From contig NZ_JAJAQI010000005.1 of assembly GCF_020523605.1 (NCBI RefSeq), forward strand, positions 121,668-185,667: a DNA stretch of 64,000 bases. Direction: 5' to 3'. Each line of letters begins with the position of its first letter. Within the stretch, counting starts at the first letter, position 1. The translations under genes and the position numbers were made by a program. The notes below the pieces were generated by a model. That model did no database searches. It had not been told where the DNA came from and was given only the letters and a program-made list of their open reading frames with translations. Below are positions 25,196 to 35,301 of this stretch, in pieces. This stretch comes from Roseicella aerolata (GTDB taxonomy: Bacteria > Pseudomonadota > Alphaproteobacteria > Acetobacterales > Acetobacteraceae).

Positions 25196-27583
25196 TCAGA
25201 AGCGGGTGCCGAAGCCGAAGCGGAAGACCTGCGTCTCGTCGTAGGGCTTCTTCACCAGGGCCTGGGCCAGATCGATGTTGATGAGGCCGAAGGGGCTGCG
25301 CCAGGAGACACCGACACCCGCGCCGACGCGCGGCGAGGCGTCGTCGCGCACCTCAGCGCCGGAGACCGTCTGCGACAGCGAGCCGACATCGACGAAGGCA
25401 CGGCCGACCAAGCCAAGTTCCGCCGGCAGCGGCAGTGGGTAGCGCAATTCGGTGCTCTGGGTCCAGAGCAGGCGGCCACCCAGGCTGTCACGCGTCTCGA
25501 TGTCGCGCGGTCCGGCGCCGGCGATCCGGAAGCCGCGCAGGTTCTCGCCGCCCAGGAAGAAGCGGTCGATGATGCGATCCCGCTTGTTGAACAGCGGCTC
25601 GAGGTAGCCGACGCTGCCGGCGATCGAGAGCACGAAGTCCGGATCGCCCAGATAGGATTCGAGGGGGATGAAGTAGGTCCCGTCCAGCCGGGTGCGGAAA
25701 TAGGCCACATCGCCGCCGAGGCCGGCGAAATCGGTGCCGAGACGGATCACGCCGCCGCGCCGCGGGTCGATGATCGAATCCCGGAAGTCGTAGGTCAGCG
25801 TCTGGCCGAGCTGGGAGAGCAGCGTCTCGCCCCGCTGCTCGCTCACAAAGCGCGAGGCATTCTGCGCGATATCGTAGATCTCGCGGTTCGTCAGGGTATA
25901 GGCCCAGGTCTGCCGCAGGCGGTCGTTGAAGGCGTAGCCGATGCGCGTAGCGAAGCCCGCCCGCCGCTCGCGATAGGAGGCGATGTTGAGCAGGTTGCGC
26001 TGGATGTAGAAGATATCCAGGCCCGCGGCCAGATTGCGGTCCAGGAAGTACGGATCGGTCACCGAGAAGTCGAGCTGGCTGCGCCGTTCCGCCAGGGTGC
26101 CGTTGATGCGCGCATCGATGCCGGTGCCGAGCAGGTTGCGCTCGCGCAGGCCGATATCCGCCAGCGCACCGGCATCGGTCGAGTAGCCGCCGCCGACCGA
26201 GACCTCGCCGGTCGCGCGCTCCACCACCTGCGTGTTGAGCACCGCGCGGTCAGGCGCCGAGCCGGGGGCCGAGCTGACCTGCACATCCGAGAAGAAGCCG
26301 AGGTCGCGGATCCGCTGGCGCGAGCGGCGGATCTGCGCCGCGTTGAAGGCATCGCCCTCGCTCAGCCGGAACTCGCGGCGGATGACCCGGTCCTGGGTCC
26401 GGGTATTGCCGGAGATCTCGATGCGCTCGACATAAACACGCGGCGCCTCGTTGATCTCGAAGGTCAGGTCGACCCGGCGCCCCTCGCGGTTCCGCTGGAT
26501 GCGCGGCTGCACGTCCACGAAGGGAAAGCCGCGCAGGTTCACCGCATCCTGCAGCGACTGGGCCACGCGCTCGACGCTGTCGCCGTCGTACCAGTCGCCT
26601 TCATCGATATCGACCAAGCGCGCGATGCTCGCGGCATCCAGGTTGCGCAGGTTGGAGACGACATCCACCTTGCCGACGCGGTAGCGCGGGCCCTCGTCGA
26701 TCGAATAGGTGACGAAGAAGCCGGTGCGGTCGGCTGCCAGCTCCGCGGTCGCGTTCGTCACCTGCACATCGGCATAACCGTTCCGCAGGTAGAAGCGACG
26801 CAGCAACTCGCGGTCGAAGGCCAGGCGCTCCGGGTCGAACTGGTCGGAGGAGGAAAAGATCCGGTACCAGGCCTGCTCCTTGGTCGCGACCACCTCCTTC
26901 AGGCGGGTGTCGCTGTATTCCCGGTTCCCGACGAAATTGATGCGCGCGATCAGCGCGACATCGCCTTCCTGGATCTCGTAGACGACATCCACTCGGTTCT
27001 GGTCGAGTTGGATGAGCTTCGGCTCGACCACCGCGCCGAACCGGCCGCGCCGGGCATAGAGCTCCTGGATCCGCTGCCGATCCGCCTGCACCGCCTGGGG
27101 CGTAAAGACGGCGCGGCTGCGCATCTGCACCTCGCCGCGCAGCACATCGTCGGAAATCTTGCGGTTGCCCTCGAAGGCAACGCGATTGACGATCGGGTTC
27201 TCCTGAACCTCGACCACCACCCGGCTCCCCTCGCGCCGCACCTGGACGTCGCGGAACAGCCCGGTCGCAAAGAGCGACTTCAGGCTGCGATCCAGCCGGT
27301 CGGCGTCGAAGCGGTCGCCCGGCTGCAGCAGCATGTAGGAGCGGACGGTATCCGCCTCGATCCGCTGGTTGCCCCGGATGTCGACGCTCTGGATCACCCC
27401 CTCTGGCGCGCCGCGCGCGGCGGCAGGGGCCGTGGCGCGGGGCCGCGTCTGCGCCTCCGCGCCCGCGGGCAGCAGGGTCGGCGCAAGGCAGACGGTGGCG
27501 AGCAGGAGGGCGCGTACGGAAAGGGACAAGTTCGGACCCGTGCGGCTGGGGTTCGCAGGCGGAACGCAGAATAGCCGCAGCAC
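25196..27583 (-). CDS. bamA: Outer-membrane protein assembly factor BamA
   Basis: This 795-residue Omp85 protein is the core of the BAM complex. After a signal peptide (about residues 20-45), five POTRA-like repeats occupy roughly 55-430. The barrel contains the family segment GGENLRGFRIAG (LRGF variant of the VRGF motif) and ends in FRFGFGTRF with the C-terminal aromatic beta-signal. The start shown is GTG at 27583 with GGGAG upstream; an in-frame TTG near 27529 directly before the signal peptide is possible. It lies between rseP and skp, the conserved order. Confidence 0.96.
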   Translation of the reverse strand: MLRLFCVPPANPSRTGPNLSLSVRALLLATVCLAPTLLPAGAEAQTRPRATAPAAARGAPEGVIQSVDIRGNQRIEADTVRSYMLLQPGDRFDADRLDRSLKSLFATGLFRDVQVRREGSRVVVEVQENPIVNRVAFEGNRKISDDVLRGEVQMRSRAVFTPQAVQADRQRIQELYARRGRFGAVVEPKLIQLDQNRVDVVYEIQEGDVALIARINFVGNREYSDTRLKEVVATKEQAWYRIFSSSDQFDPERLAFDRELLRRFYLRNGYADVQVTNATAELAADRTGFFVTYSIDEGPRYRVGKVDVVSNLRNLDAASIARLVDIDEGDWYDGDSVERVAQSLQDAVNLRGFPFVDVQPRIQRNREGRRVDLTFEINEAPRVYVERIEISGNTRTQDRVIRREFRLSEGDAFNAAQIRRSRQRIRDLGFFSDVQVSSAPGSAPDRAVLNTQVVERATGEVSVGGGYSTDAGALADIGLRERNLLGTGIDARINGTLAERRSQLDFSVTDPYFLDRNLAAGLDIFYIQRNLLNIASYRERRAGFATRIGYAFNDRLRQTWAYTLTNREIYDIAQNASRFVSEQRGETLLSQLGQTLTYDFRDSIIDPRRGGVIRLGTDFAGLGGDVAYFRTRLDGTYFIPLESYLGDPDFVLSIAGSVGYLEPLFNKRDRIIDRFFLGGENLRGFRIAGAGPRDIETRDSLGGRLLWTQSTELRYPLPLPAELGLVGRAFVDVGSLSQTVSGAEVRDDASPRVGAGVGVSWRSPFGLINIDLAQALVKKPYDETQVFRFGFGTRF

Positions 27584-27662
27584 CCCGCTCCCGCCACCCC
27601 ACCACTTCGGTCCCGGCTAGGCGGCGTCGCGGTGTGTCGCCGCCGCGCCGCCGAAACCGGCC

Positions 27663-28793
27663 TCAGCCCAGCAATCGCGCCACGGCGCGGCCGATGCCGC
27701 CCTCCACGATGTCGTTCGTCGAGGCGAAGAGGAAGAGCGCGATCAGCAGCGCGAATCCGGCGCGGAAGCCGTATTCCTGCACCTTCGGCGGCAGCGGCCG
27801 GCCGCGAATCGCCTCGGCCGCGTAGAAAACCAGATGGCCGCCATCCAGAATCGGGATCGGGAACAGGTTCAGCAGGCCGAGGCTGACCGAGAGCACGGCC
27901 ATCAGGTTCACCAGGGCGCCGAGGCCGAGCGAGGCGGCCTCGCCGCTGATCTCGGCGATTCGGATCGGTCCCCCCAGCTCCTTCGCGCTGCGCTGGCCAA
28001 GGATCATTTCCCCCACCCCGACCAGCGTCTGCCAAGTGATGTCGGCGGTCTGCACCGTGCCGGCCACCACCGCGGAGAAGGGATCCATCCGCTCGAACCG
28101 CGCCGCGCCGCCCTGGATGCCGAGCACGCCGACCGTGCCCTGCGCGCCCGCGCGCGGCTCCGGCACCGCCGTCACCGCCAGTTCCGCGCCGTCGCGCATC
28201 ACCCGGACCTCGATGGGTTGGCCGGCACGCGGCTGGACATAGCGCTGCACCTGGTCGAAGCGCGCCACTTTCTGGCCGTCGAGCGCCACGATCTCGTCGC
28301 CGGCGCGCAACCCGGCACGCGCCGCCGCGGAGGATTCGACCACAGTGCCGATGCCGGTGCCGCCGATCGGCTGGCCGATCGTCATGAACAGGCCCGCGAA
28401 GAGCAGAATCGCGAGCAGGAAATTGGCGAAGGGCCCGGCCGCCACCACGATGGCGCGGCTGCCGACCGGCTTGCCGTGGAAGGTTCGGCCTTGCTGCCAG
28501 GAGGCCCGGATCTCGGGCGGCGCGTCCTCGGGCGTCTCCTGCCCGTGCATCTTCACATAGCCGCCGAGCGGGATCCAGCCGAGCCGCCATTCCGTCCCAT
28601 GCCGGTCGGTGCCTTTCAGCACCGGACGGCCGAAGCCGATCGAGAAGGCCTCGACATGGACGCCGCGCCAGCGTGCGGCCAGGTAGTGGCCAAGCTCGTG
28701 CACGAAGACCAGCACGCCAAGCACGACCGCGAAGGCGATCAGGGTGCGCGGCAGCGCCGGCAACAGGTTCCAGAGACTACCCAGAAACTCCAA
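27663..28793 (-). CDS. rseP: RIP-family zinc metalloprotease RseP
   Basis: This 376-residue site-2 protease cleaves transmembrane substrates inside the inner membrane. The zinc motif HELGHY lies at residues 32-37 inside the first hydrophobic helix. A single PDZ domain (about 110-200) carries the GLRAGDEIVALDGQ segment, and the third-helix motif NLFPIPILDGGHL is present. Enteric RseP has two PDZ domains; alphaproteobacterial members such as MmpA often have one. It is located between dxr and bamA, as expected. Confidence 0.95.
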   Translation of the reverse strand: MEFLGSLWNLLPALPRTLIAFAVVLGVLVFVHELGHYLAARWRGVHVEAFSIGFGRPVLKGTDRHGTEWRLGWIPLGGYVKMHGQETPEDAPPEIRASWQQGRTFHGKPVGSRAIVVAAGPFANFLLAILLFAGLFMTIGQPIGGTGIGTVVESSAAARAGLRAGDEIVALDGQKVARFDQVQRYVQPRAGQPIEVRVMRDGAELAVTAVPEPRAGAQGTVGVLGIQGGAARFERMDPFSAVVAGTVQTADITWQTLVGVGEMILGQRSAKELGGPIRIAEISGEAASLGLGALVNLMAVLSVSLGLLNLFPIPILDGGHLVFYAAEAIRGRPLPPKVQEYGFRAGFALLIALFLFASTNDIVEGGIGRAVARLLG

Positions 28794-28869
28794 GGCCCTG
28801 TCCTCCAGCCGGCACGCGCCGGCGCGGGTTCAGCAATGATGATGCCCGGGCCGGTCGCGGAGCCCGGCC

Positions 28870-30033
28870 TCAGGCCGCGGCGCGGCGCGCGGCGATCCGC
28901 CCGGCCTCGGCCCGGGCCGCGTCATCGAGGGCAAGAACCGCCTCCAGCCCCGAGACATCCGGCGCGCCGAACAGGCCGAGCGTCTCCTCGACGACTGCCG
29001 CAATGTCGAGGAAGCCGAGCCGCCGGTCCAGGAAAAGCGCAACCGCCGCCTCGTTTGCGGCATTCAGAATAGTGGGGGCGCCGGCCCCGGCCTGCAACGC
29101 CTCCCGCGCGAGGCGGAGAGCGGGGAAGCGGACCGGATCGGGGGCGAAGAATTCCAGCCGGCCGAGCGTCGCCAGGTCGAGCCGCGGCAGCGTGACCGGC
29201 ATGCGCTCGGGCCAGGCAAGGCAATGCGCGATCGGGGTGCGCATATCCGGGGTGCCAAGCTGGGCGAGGATTGAGCCGTCGGCATACTGGACCATGCCGT
29301 GCACCGCGGATTGCGGGTGCACCAGCACCTCGATCCTCGCCTCCGGCACCGGGAAGAGCCGGGCGGCCTCGATCAGTTCCAGCCCCTTGTTCATCATGGT
29401 GGCGGAATCGACTGAGATCTTGGCCCCCATGGACCAGACCGGGTGGCGCACCGCCTGTTCCGGCGTCGCCGCGCGCATCGTGGCGAGCTCGGCCGTGCGG
29501 AACGGCCCGCCGGAAGCGGTCAGCACGATCTTCTCGATCAGTGCCGGGTCCTTGGTGTCGAGCGCCTGGAAGATGGCGTTGTGCTCGGAATCCACCGGCA
29601 GCAGCGTGGCGCCGGCGCGGGCGGCCTCGGCCAGCACGATCTCGCCGGCGCAGACCAGGCTTTCTTTGTTGGCGAGCGCGACGGTGCCGCCGCGGGCGAG
29701 CGCAGCCAGGGTGGAGCGCAGGCCGGCGCTGCCGACGATCGCGGCCATGGTCCAGTCAGCCGGGCGGGTGGCGGCCTCGACAACCGCGGCCGGCCCGGCC
29801 GCCACCGAGATGCCGGACCCCGCCAGCGCCTCCTTCAGCGCGCCGTAGGCGCTCGGCTCGGCCACCACGGCCAGGCGTGCATCGTATTGCCGCGCCTGGG
29901 CTGCCAGCGCCGTGACGTCCCGGCCGGCGACCAGCGCCTCCACCGCATAGGCGCCCGGTGGCGCCGCCTCCACCAGGGCCAGGGTGCTGCGGCCGATGGA
30001 GCCGGTGCTGCCGAGAATGGTCAGGCGCTTCAT
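28870..30033 (-). CDS. dxr: 1-deoxy-D-xylulose 5-phosphate reductoisomerase
   Basis: This 387-residue NADPH enzyme carries out the second step of the MEP isoprenoid pathway. The Rossmann motif GSTGSIG is at residues 8-14. Active-site segments include ANKESLVCAGE, LLPVDSEHNAIFQ and the metal/substrate region TASGGPFR. It sits 76 bp upstream of rseP and 180 bp downstream of cdsA; the larger gap before it may hold its own promoter. Confidence 0.97.
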   Translation of the reverse strand: MKRLTILGSTGSIGRSTLALVEAAPPGAYAVEALVAGRDVTALAAQARQYDARLAVVAEPSAYGALKEALAGSGISVAAGPAAVVEAATRPADWTMAAIVGSAGLRSTLAALARGGTVALANKESLVCAGEIVLAEAARAGATLLPVDSEHNAIFQALDTKDPALIEKIVLTASGGPFRTAELATMRAATPEQAVRHPVWSMGAKISVDSATMMNKGLELIEAARLFPVPEARIEVLVHPQSAVHGMVQYADGSILAQLGTPDMRTPIAHCLAWPERMPVTLPRLDLATLGRLEFFAPDPVRFPALRLAREALQAGAGAPTILNAANEAAVALFLDRRLGFLDIAAVVEETLGLFGAPDVSGLEAVLALDDAARAEAGRIAARRAAA

Positions 30034-30213
30034 GGGATCGTCCGATGCTGGTCGGGTGCCGAGGCAGGTAGCCGGCGAGGCCGCTCCCCACCCATGCGAG
30101 TGCCCCCGGAAGTGTTAACAGGCATGAGCGTCAGGCAGCCCTGGCGCGTGAGCCTGGAGGAAATTCCAGCTGCCATGGTGCCATGGCCTCCACCCCTCGC
30201 ACGGGCGCTGCTC

Positions 30214-31083
30214 TCAACGCCACAGGACAGCCCCGGGGCCGAGGAGGACCCCGAGCAGCGCCGCCGCCGGCGCCGCGGCGAGCACGCCATCCAACCGGTC
30301 GAGCAGGCCGCCATGGCCGGGGATCAGGGCGGAACTGTCCTTCACATGGAAATGGCGCTTGAGCCAACTCTCGAAGAGATCACCCATCTGCGCCAGCAGC
30401 CCGAGCACGGCCGCGACCAGCAGGACCCGCCCGACCGGCAGGGCTTCGGGCGCGACCAGGGCGGCGGCTGCCAGGCCGACCGCCATAGCGGAGAACAGGC
30501 CGCCGACGGCCCCGGACCAGGTCTTGTTCGGCGATATCCCGGGTGCGAGCTTCGGGCCGCCGAAGCGCCGCCCGGCGAGATAGGCGCCGATATCGCTGGC
30601 CCAGACCACCAGAAAGAGGAACAGCACATTGACCCGCCCGGCCGCGGCATCGCCGCGCAGATGGATCAGCGCCACGCCGGCCAGGCCGATATAGAGCAGG
30701 CCAAAGGCCAGCCAGAAGCCGGACTGTCCCGGTCGTGGCCCGGCGGGGCGCGTGATCGCCCAAAGCCCAAGGGAGCCGGCAAGCAGCAGGCCGAGCGCCC
30801 AGAGCCAGGCCGCTTCCACCGCCAGCATCCCCGCGGCGAGCGTCCCCAGCGGAACGAACATCCCAGGCAGCCGGCGGGTGGAGAAGCCGCAGAGCCGGAC
30901 CCATTCCCAGGCAAGCAATGCGACGGCCGCCGCCATCAGCGCCGCCCAGGCCTCCGCCCCAAGCCAGATGCAGAGGATGGCCGCCGGAATGAGCAGCGCA
31001 GCCGACAGCGCCCGCTTGCGCAGGTCGGGCCAGCGGGCAGGCCGGGGTGGCGTGGCGACAGGATCAGCCGGTGCGGGCACCAT
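30214..31083 (-). CDS. cdsA: Phosphatidate cytidylyltransferase
   Basis: This 289-residue integral membrane enzyme makes CDP-diacylglycerol from phosphatidate and CTP. It has 6-8 hydrophobic segments and the C-terminal CDS signature, visible around DIGAYLAGRRFGGPKLAPGISPNKTW and GDLFESWLKRHFHVKDSS. The ATG at 31083 overlaps the uppS coding end by 20 bp; the longer open frame runs into uppS. A GTG three bases later is an alternative start. Confidence 0.94.
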   Translation of the reverse strand: MVPAPADPVATPPRPARWPDLRKRALSAALLIPAAILCIWLGAEAWAALMAAAVALLAWEWVRLCGFSTRRLPGMFVPLGTLAAGMLAVEAAWLWALGLLLAGSLGLWAITRPAGPRPGQSGFWLAFGLLYIGLAGVALIHLRGDAAAGRVNVLFLFLVVWASDIGAYLAGRRFGGPKLAPGISPNKTWSGAVGGLFSAMAVGLAAAALVAPEALPVGRVLLVAAVLGLLAQMGDLFESWLKRHFHVKDSSALIPGHGGLLDRLDGVLAAAPAAALLGVLLGPGAVLWR

Positions 31084-31843
31084 ATCGCCGCTCCCGACGG
31101 CCGAATTCACGAAGGGCATCCGCCAGGGCCTCGGCGTCATAGTCGGGCCAGAGCACCTCCTGGAAGACGAACTCCGCATAGGCCGCCTGCCAGAGCAGAA
31201 AGTTGGACAGCCGCTGCTCGCCCGAGGTCCGGATGATCAGGTCGGGGTCGGGCATGTCGGCAGTGAAGAGGCGCCGGCCGAAGCCGGCCTCGTCCAGGCT
31301 CGCAGGGTCGAGCCGACCGTCGCGTGCCGCCTCCGCAATCGCCCGCGCCGCCGCCACGATCTCCGCCCTGCCGCCATAGGAGAGCGCGACCGTCAGGTTG
31401 AGGCGCGTGCCATGGGCAGTGACGGACTCGGCCCGTGCGATCTCCCGCATCGTCTCATCGCCGAAGCGGCTGCGGTCGCCGATGACACGAAGGCGGATGC
31501 CTTCCTTCGCCAGGGTTGCCACCTCTGAGCGCAGGTAGAGGCGCAGCAGGCCGGTCAGGGCCCGCACCTCCTCGGCCGGCCGCAGCCAGTTCTCCGAGGA
31601 AAAGGCGAAGAGCGTCAGCCAGCCGACGCCCTGCTCGACACAGGCCTCGATGGTGCGGCGCACGGCTTCGGCGCCAGCCTTGTGGCCGAGCGGGATCGGC
31701 AGGCCGCGCGCCTCCGCCCAGCGGCGATTGCCATCCATGATGATGGCGACATGCGCGGGTGGCGCGGACTGGCCGGACCGCGTCGGAGCGGTGGCGGCCG
31801 CGGCATCCCGGGGCGCGAGGCTCAGCTTGGGGGCACCGGACAC
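31064..31843 (-). CDS. uppS: Isoprenyl (undecaprenyl) diphosphate synthase
   Basis: This 259-residue cis-prenyltransferase supplies the lipid carrier for cell-wall synthesis. The catalytic segment HVAIIMDGNRRWAEARG carries Asp37. The other conserved regions are LTLFAFSSENWLRP and the C-terminal DLIIRTSGEQRLSNFLLWQ with EFVFQEVLWPDY. A 30-residue Ala-rich N-terminal extension precedes the catalytic domain. It is followed directly by cdsA with overlap and lies 5 bp after frr. Confidence 0.97.
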   Translation of the reverse strand: MSGAPKLSLAPRDAAAATAPTRSGQSAPPAHVAIIMDGNRRWAEARGLPIPLGHKAGAEAVRRTIEACVEQGVGWLTLFAFSSENWLRPAEEVRALTGLLRLYLRSEVATLAKEGIRLRVIGDRSRFGDETMREIARAESVTAHGTRLNLTVALSYGGRAEIVAAARAIAEAARDGRLDPASLDEAGFGRRLFTADMPDPDLIIRTSGEQRLSNFLLWQAAYAEFVFQEVLWPDYDAEALADALREFGRRERRYGARTG

Positions 31844-31848
31844 CGGGC

Positions 31849-32421
31849 TCAGACCTGCCTGATGTCCTTTTCCTTTTCAGTCAAAGTCTGGTCCACCAGC
31901 TTGATGTACTGGTCGGTCAGCTTCTGCACCTCGTCGGACCAGTGCTTGGCGTCGTCCTGGCTGATCGGCGCCTTCTTGTCCTTCTCCTGCGCCTTGATCT
32001 GCTCCATTCCGTCGCGCCGGACGCCGCGCACCGCGACCTTGGCGCCTTCGGCATATTTGTGCGCGGCCTTGATCAGCTCGTTGCGGCGCTCCTGCGTCAG
32101 AGGCGGCAGCGGAACGCGGAGCGTCTGCCCCTCGGTCTGCGGGTTGAGGCCGAGGCCGGAGTCGCGGATCGCGACCTCGACCGCCTTGACCACCGACTTG
32201 TCCCAGACCTGGACGGAGAGCATCGCGGGGCCGGAGACGGAGACATTCGCCACCTGACTCAGTGGCTGCTCCTGCCCATAGGCCTCCACCCGGACCGGTT
32301 CCAGCAACGCCGGGCTGGCGCGGCCGGCGCGCAGGCCGGAAAATTCCTTCTTGAGCATCTCGATCGCGCCGTCCATGCGACGCGTGAGGTCCTGCTTGAG
32401 TGCCTTGAGGTCGGCCGGCAT
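31849..32421 (-). CDS. frr: Ribosome recycling factor
   Basis: This 190-residue factor splits post-termination ribosomes together with EF-G. The length fits the family. Recognisable segments are the N-terminal [28 protein letters not shown] and the C-terminal helical [26 protein letters not shown]. The ATG at 32421 is where homology begins; the open frame continues upstream without it. It lies between pyrH (79 bp upstream) and uppS. Confidence 0.98.
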   Translation of the reverse strand: MPADLKALKQDLTRRMDGAIEMLKKEFSGLRAGRASPALLEPVRVEAYGQEQPLSQVANVSVSGPAMLSVQVWDKSVVKAVEVAIRDSGLGLNPQTEGQTLRVPLPPLTQERRNELIKAAHKYAEGAKVAVRGVRRDGMEQIKAQEKDKKAPISQDDAKHWSDEVQKLTDQYIKLVDQTLTEKEKDIRQV

Positions 32422-32500
32422 GGCCCGTGGTCCCCCGCTCCGTTTCTGGCACAACCCTGTCGCCGCCCCGGGCCCGCAAGCCCCGGGCGCGACCGGGCCT

Positions 32501-33223
32501 TCAGTGCTCCACGACCGTGGTGAAATTCCCCTCACCGCGCATGACGGCGGTGAAGGCACCGGGTTCATGGATGTTGAAGACGATGATCGGCAGCTTGTTC
32601 TCGCGGCAGAGCGAGATCGCGGCAGCGTCCATGACCGCCAGGTCGCGCGCCAGCATATCGAGGTAGGTCAGCGTCACATAGCGCTCGGCCTGCGGGTTCT
32701 TGCGCGGGTCGGCAGAATAGACGCCATCCACCTGCGTGCCCTTCAGCAGAGCGTCGCACCCCATCTCGGCGGCGCGCAGCGCGGCGGCCGTGTCGGTGGT
32801 GAAGAAGGGGTTGCCCGTGCCGGCGGCGAAGATCACCACCCGCCCCTTCTCCATGTGCCGGATCGCCCGGCGGCGGATATAGGGCTCACAGACCGACTGC
32901 ATGGCAATCGCGCTCTGCACCCGGGTAGGCACGCCGAGCTTCTCGAGCGCCGATTGCATGCCAAGCGCGTTCATGACGGTGGCCAGCATGCCCATGTAAT
33001 CGGCCTGGGCACGGTCCATGCCGGCGGCGGCACCGGCGATGCCGCGGAATATGTTCCCGCCGCCAATGACCAGACAGACCTCGACCCCGAGATCCACGAC
33101 GCCCTTCACATCCTCTGCGATGCGGCGGACGGTGCTGGTATCGAGACCGTAGTCGCGCTGGCCCATCAGTGCCTCGCCAGACACCTTGAGCATGACACGC
33201 TTGTAGCTGGGCGGAGGGCTCAT
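32501..33223 (-). CDS. pyrH: UMP kinase
   Basis: This 240-residue amino-acid-kinase-fold enzyme phosphorylates UMP. Visible motifs are [14 protein letters not shown] at the N-terminus, [16 protein letters not shown], the UMP-binding region [17 protein letters not shown], and [20 protein letters not shown]. The ATG at 33223 is chosen because homology starts there. A 150-bp gap with a strong hairpin separates it from tsf. Confidence 0.98.
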   Translation of the reverse strand: MSPPPSYKRVMLKVSGEALMGQRDYGLDTSTVRRIAEDVKGVVDLGVEVCLVIGGGNIFRGIAGAAAGMDRAQADYMGMLATVMNALGMQSALEKLGVPTRVQSAIAMQSVCEPYIRRRAIRHMEKGRVVIFAAGTGNPFFTTDTAAALRAAEMGCDALLKGTQVDGVYSADPRKNPQAERYVTLTYLDMLARDLAVMDAAAISLCRENKLPIIVFNIHEPGAFTAVMRGEGNFTTVVEH

Positions 33224-33340
33224 TATGGGACCGTCACGGCAGGCGGGTGAAGATAGGCAGCCCCCTACCCCCGGGCAAGCGCGGGAATCAACAAGGAGGC
33301 GAGAGGCAGGCCGTTCCGGCACGCCGCCGGCCAGCCTGGC

Positions 33341-33364
33341 CTGCCCGGGCCACAGCCCGGGCAG
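33341..33364 (-). terminator. Hairpin in the tsf-pyrH gap (attenuator/terminator candidate)
   Basis: Perfect 10-bp arms CTGCCCGGGC and GCCCGGGCAG enclose the loop CACA, 9 bp beyond the tsf stop on the transcribed strand. No T-run follows, so it could lower read-through, protect the 3' end of rpsB-tsf mRNA, or be Rho-assisted. Confidence 0.5.
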
Positions 33365-33373
33365 CGCTCAGTA

Positions 33374-34291
33374 TCAGGCGGAGGCGGTGCCCGCAGCGGC
33401 CGCGACCTCGGCGGCGAAATCGCCGGCCTGCTTCTCAATGCCTTCGCCGAGCTGGAAGCGGGCGAAGCCGGTCAGGTTGCCGCCAGCCTTGCGGACGACC
33501 TCCTTCACGCGGCTCTCGCCGTCATGCACCCAGACCTGCTCCAGCAGCACCACTTCCTCGTAGTACTTGCGGATCCGGCCTTCGACCATCTTCTCGATGA
33601 CCGCCGGCGGCTTGCCGCTGGCCCGGGCCTGCTCCTCCAGCACGGCACGCTCGCGCATCAACGCCGAGGGGTCGACCACCGAGATGTCCAACGCCTCCGG
33701 CCGGGCGGCCGCAACATGCATGCCGATCTGCCGACCGAGCATCTCCAGCGCGTCGATCTCCGACTTGCCCTCGAGCGCAACCAGCACGCCGATCTTGCCG
33801 AGACCCGGCTTGACCGCATTGTGGGTGTAGGTGGCGACCGCGCCCTCATTGACCTCCAGCCGCTTGGCGCGGCGGATGGTCATGTTCTCGCCGATGGTGG
33901 CGATCATCCGGGTCAGCTCCTCGGCGACCGAGTGGCCGGTGCCGGGATAGGTCGCGGCCTTCAGCCTCTCCACGTCGTCGCCGACCGAGAGGACGAGACC
34001 GGCCACCTCGGCGACGAAATTCTGGAACTGCTCGTTGCGGGCGACGAAGTCGGTCTCGGCATTGACCTCGACCATGGCGCCGACCTGCGGGCCGGTGGCC
34101 ACGCCGATCAGCCCCTCGGCCGCCACGCGGCCGGACTTCTTGGCGGCGGCCGACAGGCCCTTCTTACGCAGCCAGTCAATCGCGGCTTCCATGTCGCCAT
34201 TCGATTCAACCAGCGCCTTCTTGCAGTCCATCATGCCGGCGCCGGTCTTCTCGCGCAGCTGCTGGACCAGCGCGGCGGTGATCTGGGCCAT
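33374..34291 (-). CDS. tsf: Translation elongation factor Ts
   Basis: This 305-residue nucleotide-exchange factor serves EF-Tu. The N-terminal UBA-like domain ([21 protein letters not shown], then [20 protein letters not shown]) is followed by the core with the conserved [13 protein letters not shown]. The ATG at 34291 begins MAQITAALV. It lies 140 bp downstream of rpsB, with a long hairpin between the two. Confidence 0.98.
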   Translation of the reverse strand: MAQITAALVQQLREKTGAGMMDCKKALVESNGDMEAAIDWLRKKGLSAAAKKSGRVAAEGLIGVATGPQVGAMVEVNAETDFVARNEQFQNFVAEVAGLVLSVGDDVERLKAATYPGTGHSVAEELTRMIATIGENMTIRRAKRLEVNEGAVATYTHNAVKPGLGKIGVLVALEGKSEIDALEMLGRQIGMHVAAARPEALDISVVDPSALMRERAVLEEQARASGKPPAVIEKMVEGRIRKYYEEVVLLEQVWVHDGESRVKEVVRKAGGNLTGFARFQLGEGIEKQAGDFAAEVAAAAGTASA

Positions 34292-34387
34292 GGGTCTTCT
34301 CCCGTGTCCAACGGTTCGGATAAGCACCTGCGGGCCGGGCGTGGCTCGCCCGCCGCATCAGGCGCGATCAGCATCAGGCGGCCGGAA

Positions 34388-34419
34388 CATGGTCGCGCGG
34401 CCGGGCCGGCGCGACCATG
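34388..34419 (-). terminator. Hairpin in the rpsB-tsf gap (attenuator candidate)
   Basis: Perfect 11-bp arms, CATGGTCGCGC (34388-34398) and GCGCGACCATG (34409-34419), surround a 10-base GC-rich loop, 12 bp past the rpsB stop on the transcribed strand. It has no T-run. Its position suits an attenuator or mRNA-processing site setting the S2:EF-Ts ratio. Confidence 0.5.
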
Positions 34420-34431
34420 CTCCAGACGAAG

Positions 34432-35301
34432 TCAGACCTTGGCGGCCTGGTTGCCGTCGTCCTGGTTGGCCTGCACCATGGTTTCCAGGCTCTCGGTATC
34501 GATGCCGGCGGTCGGGCTGGATTGCGCCTCGGCCAGCACCGGCTCGTCCTCGGTCAGCTCGGGCTCGACCGGCAGCTCCTCGGCCGAGCCGATATCGACG
34601 CCGCTGGCCTGCAGCTCGGCCGAGATGCCGTCGAACACGGCGCCGGCGACCATGTCGCAGTAGAGATTGATGGCGCGAATGGCGTCATCATTGCCCGGAA
34701 TCGGGAAGGCGACGCCCTGCGGATCGGCGTTGGAATCGACCACGGCGACGACCGGGATGCCGAGCTTGTTGGCCTCCTCGATTGCCAGCTTCTCCTTCAC
34801 GACGTCGATCACGAAGATGATGTCGGGGAGGCCGCCCATCTCCTTGATGCCGCCGAGCGCGCGATCGAGCTTCTCCTTCTCGCGCGTCAGCATCAGGACC
34901 TCCTTCTTGGTGAGGCCCTGGACGTTGCCGGAGAGCTGCTCCTCCATCTGCTTCAGGCGCTTGATGGAGCCGGTGATCGTCTTCCAATTGGTCAGCATGC
35001 CGCCGAGCCAGCGGTGGTTGACGTAGTACTGGCCGCAGCGGGTCGCCGCTTCCGCCACATACTCGGCCGCCGCCTTCTTGGTGCCGACGAAGAGCACGCG
35101 GCCGCCGGCGGCCACGACGTCACGGACGGCGCGCAGCGCGCGGTCCATCATCGGAACGGTCTGCTGCAGGTCCAGGATGTGGACCTGGTTGCGCACGCCG
35201 AAGATGTACGGCGCCATGCGCGGATTCCAGCGCCGCGTGTGGTGGCCGAAATGCACGCCGGCCTCGAGCAGCAGGCGCAGGGAAACCTGGGGCATCGCCA
35301 T
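34432..35301 (-). CDS. rpsB: 30S ribosomal protein S2
   Basis: This 289-residue S2 shows the family segments [46 protein letters not shown] and [17 protein letters not shown]-terminal extension of about 50 residues, rich in Glu, Gln and Ala, goes beyond the usual length of about 240. Two ATGs are in frame 6 bp apart (35301 and 35295). It is the first gene of the rpsB-tsf-pyrH-frr block. Confidence 0.98.
   Translation of the reverse strand: MAMPQVSLRLLLEAGVHFGHHTRRWNPRMAPYIFGVRNQVHILDLQQTVPMMDRALRAVRDVVAAGGRVLFVGTKKAAAEYVAEAATRCGQYYVNHRWLGGMLTNWKTITGSIKRLKQMEEQLSGNVQGLTKKEVLMLTREKEKLDRALGGIKEMGGLPDIIFVIDVVKEKLAIEEANKLGIPVVAVVDSNADPQGVAFPIPGNDDAIRAINLYCDMVAGAVFDGISAELQASGVDIGSAEELPVEPELTEDEPVLAEAQSSPTAGIDTESLETMVQANQDDGNQAAKV

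Noticed and set aside
24968..27574. An 868-codon plus-strand open frame opposite bamA and skp
   Set aside because: Shadow of bamA caused by high GC at third codon positions; no domain, no ribosome binding site.
30172..30187. Palindrome GCCATGG-TG-CCATGGC upstream of dxr as an operator
   Set aside because: It lies on the cdsA side of the gap, downstream of dxr's likely promoter orientation, and is short; no supporting context.
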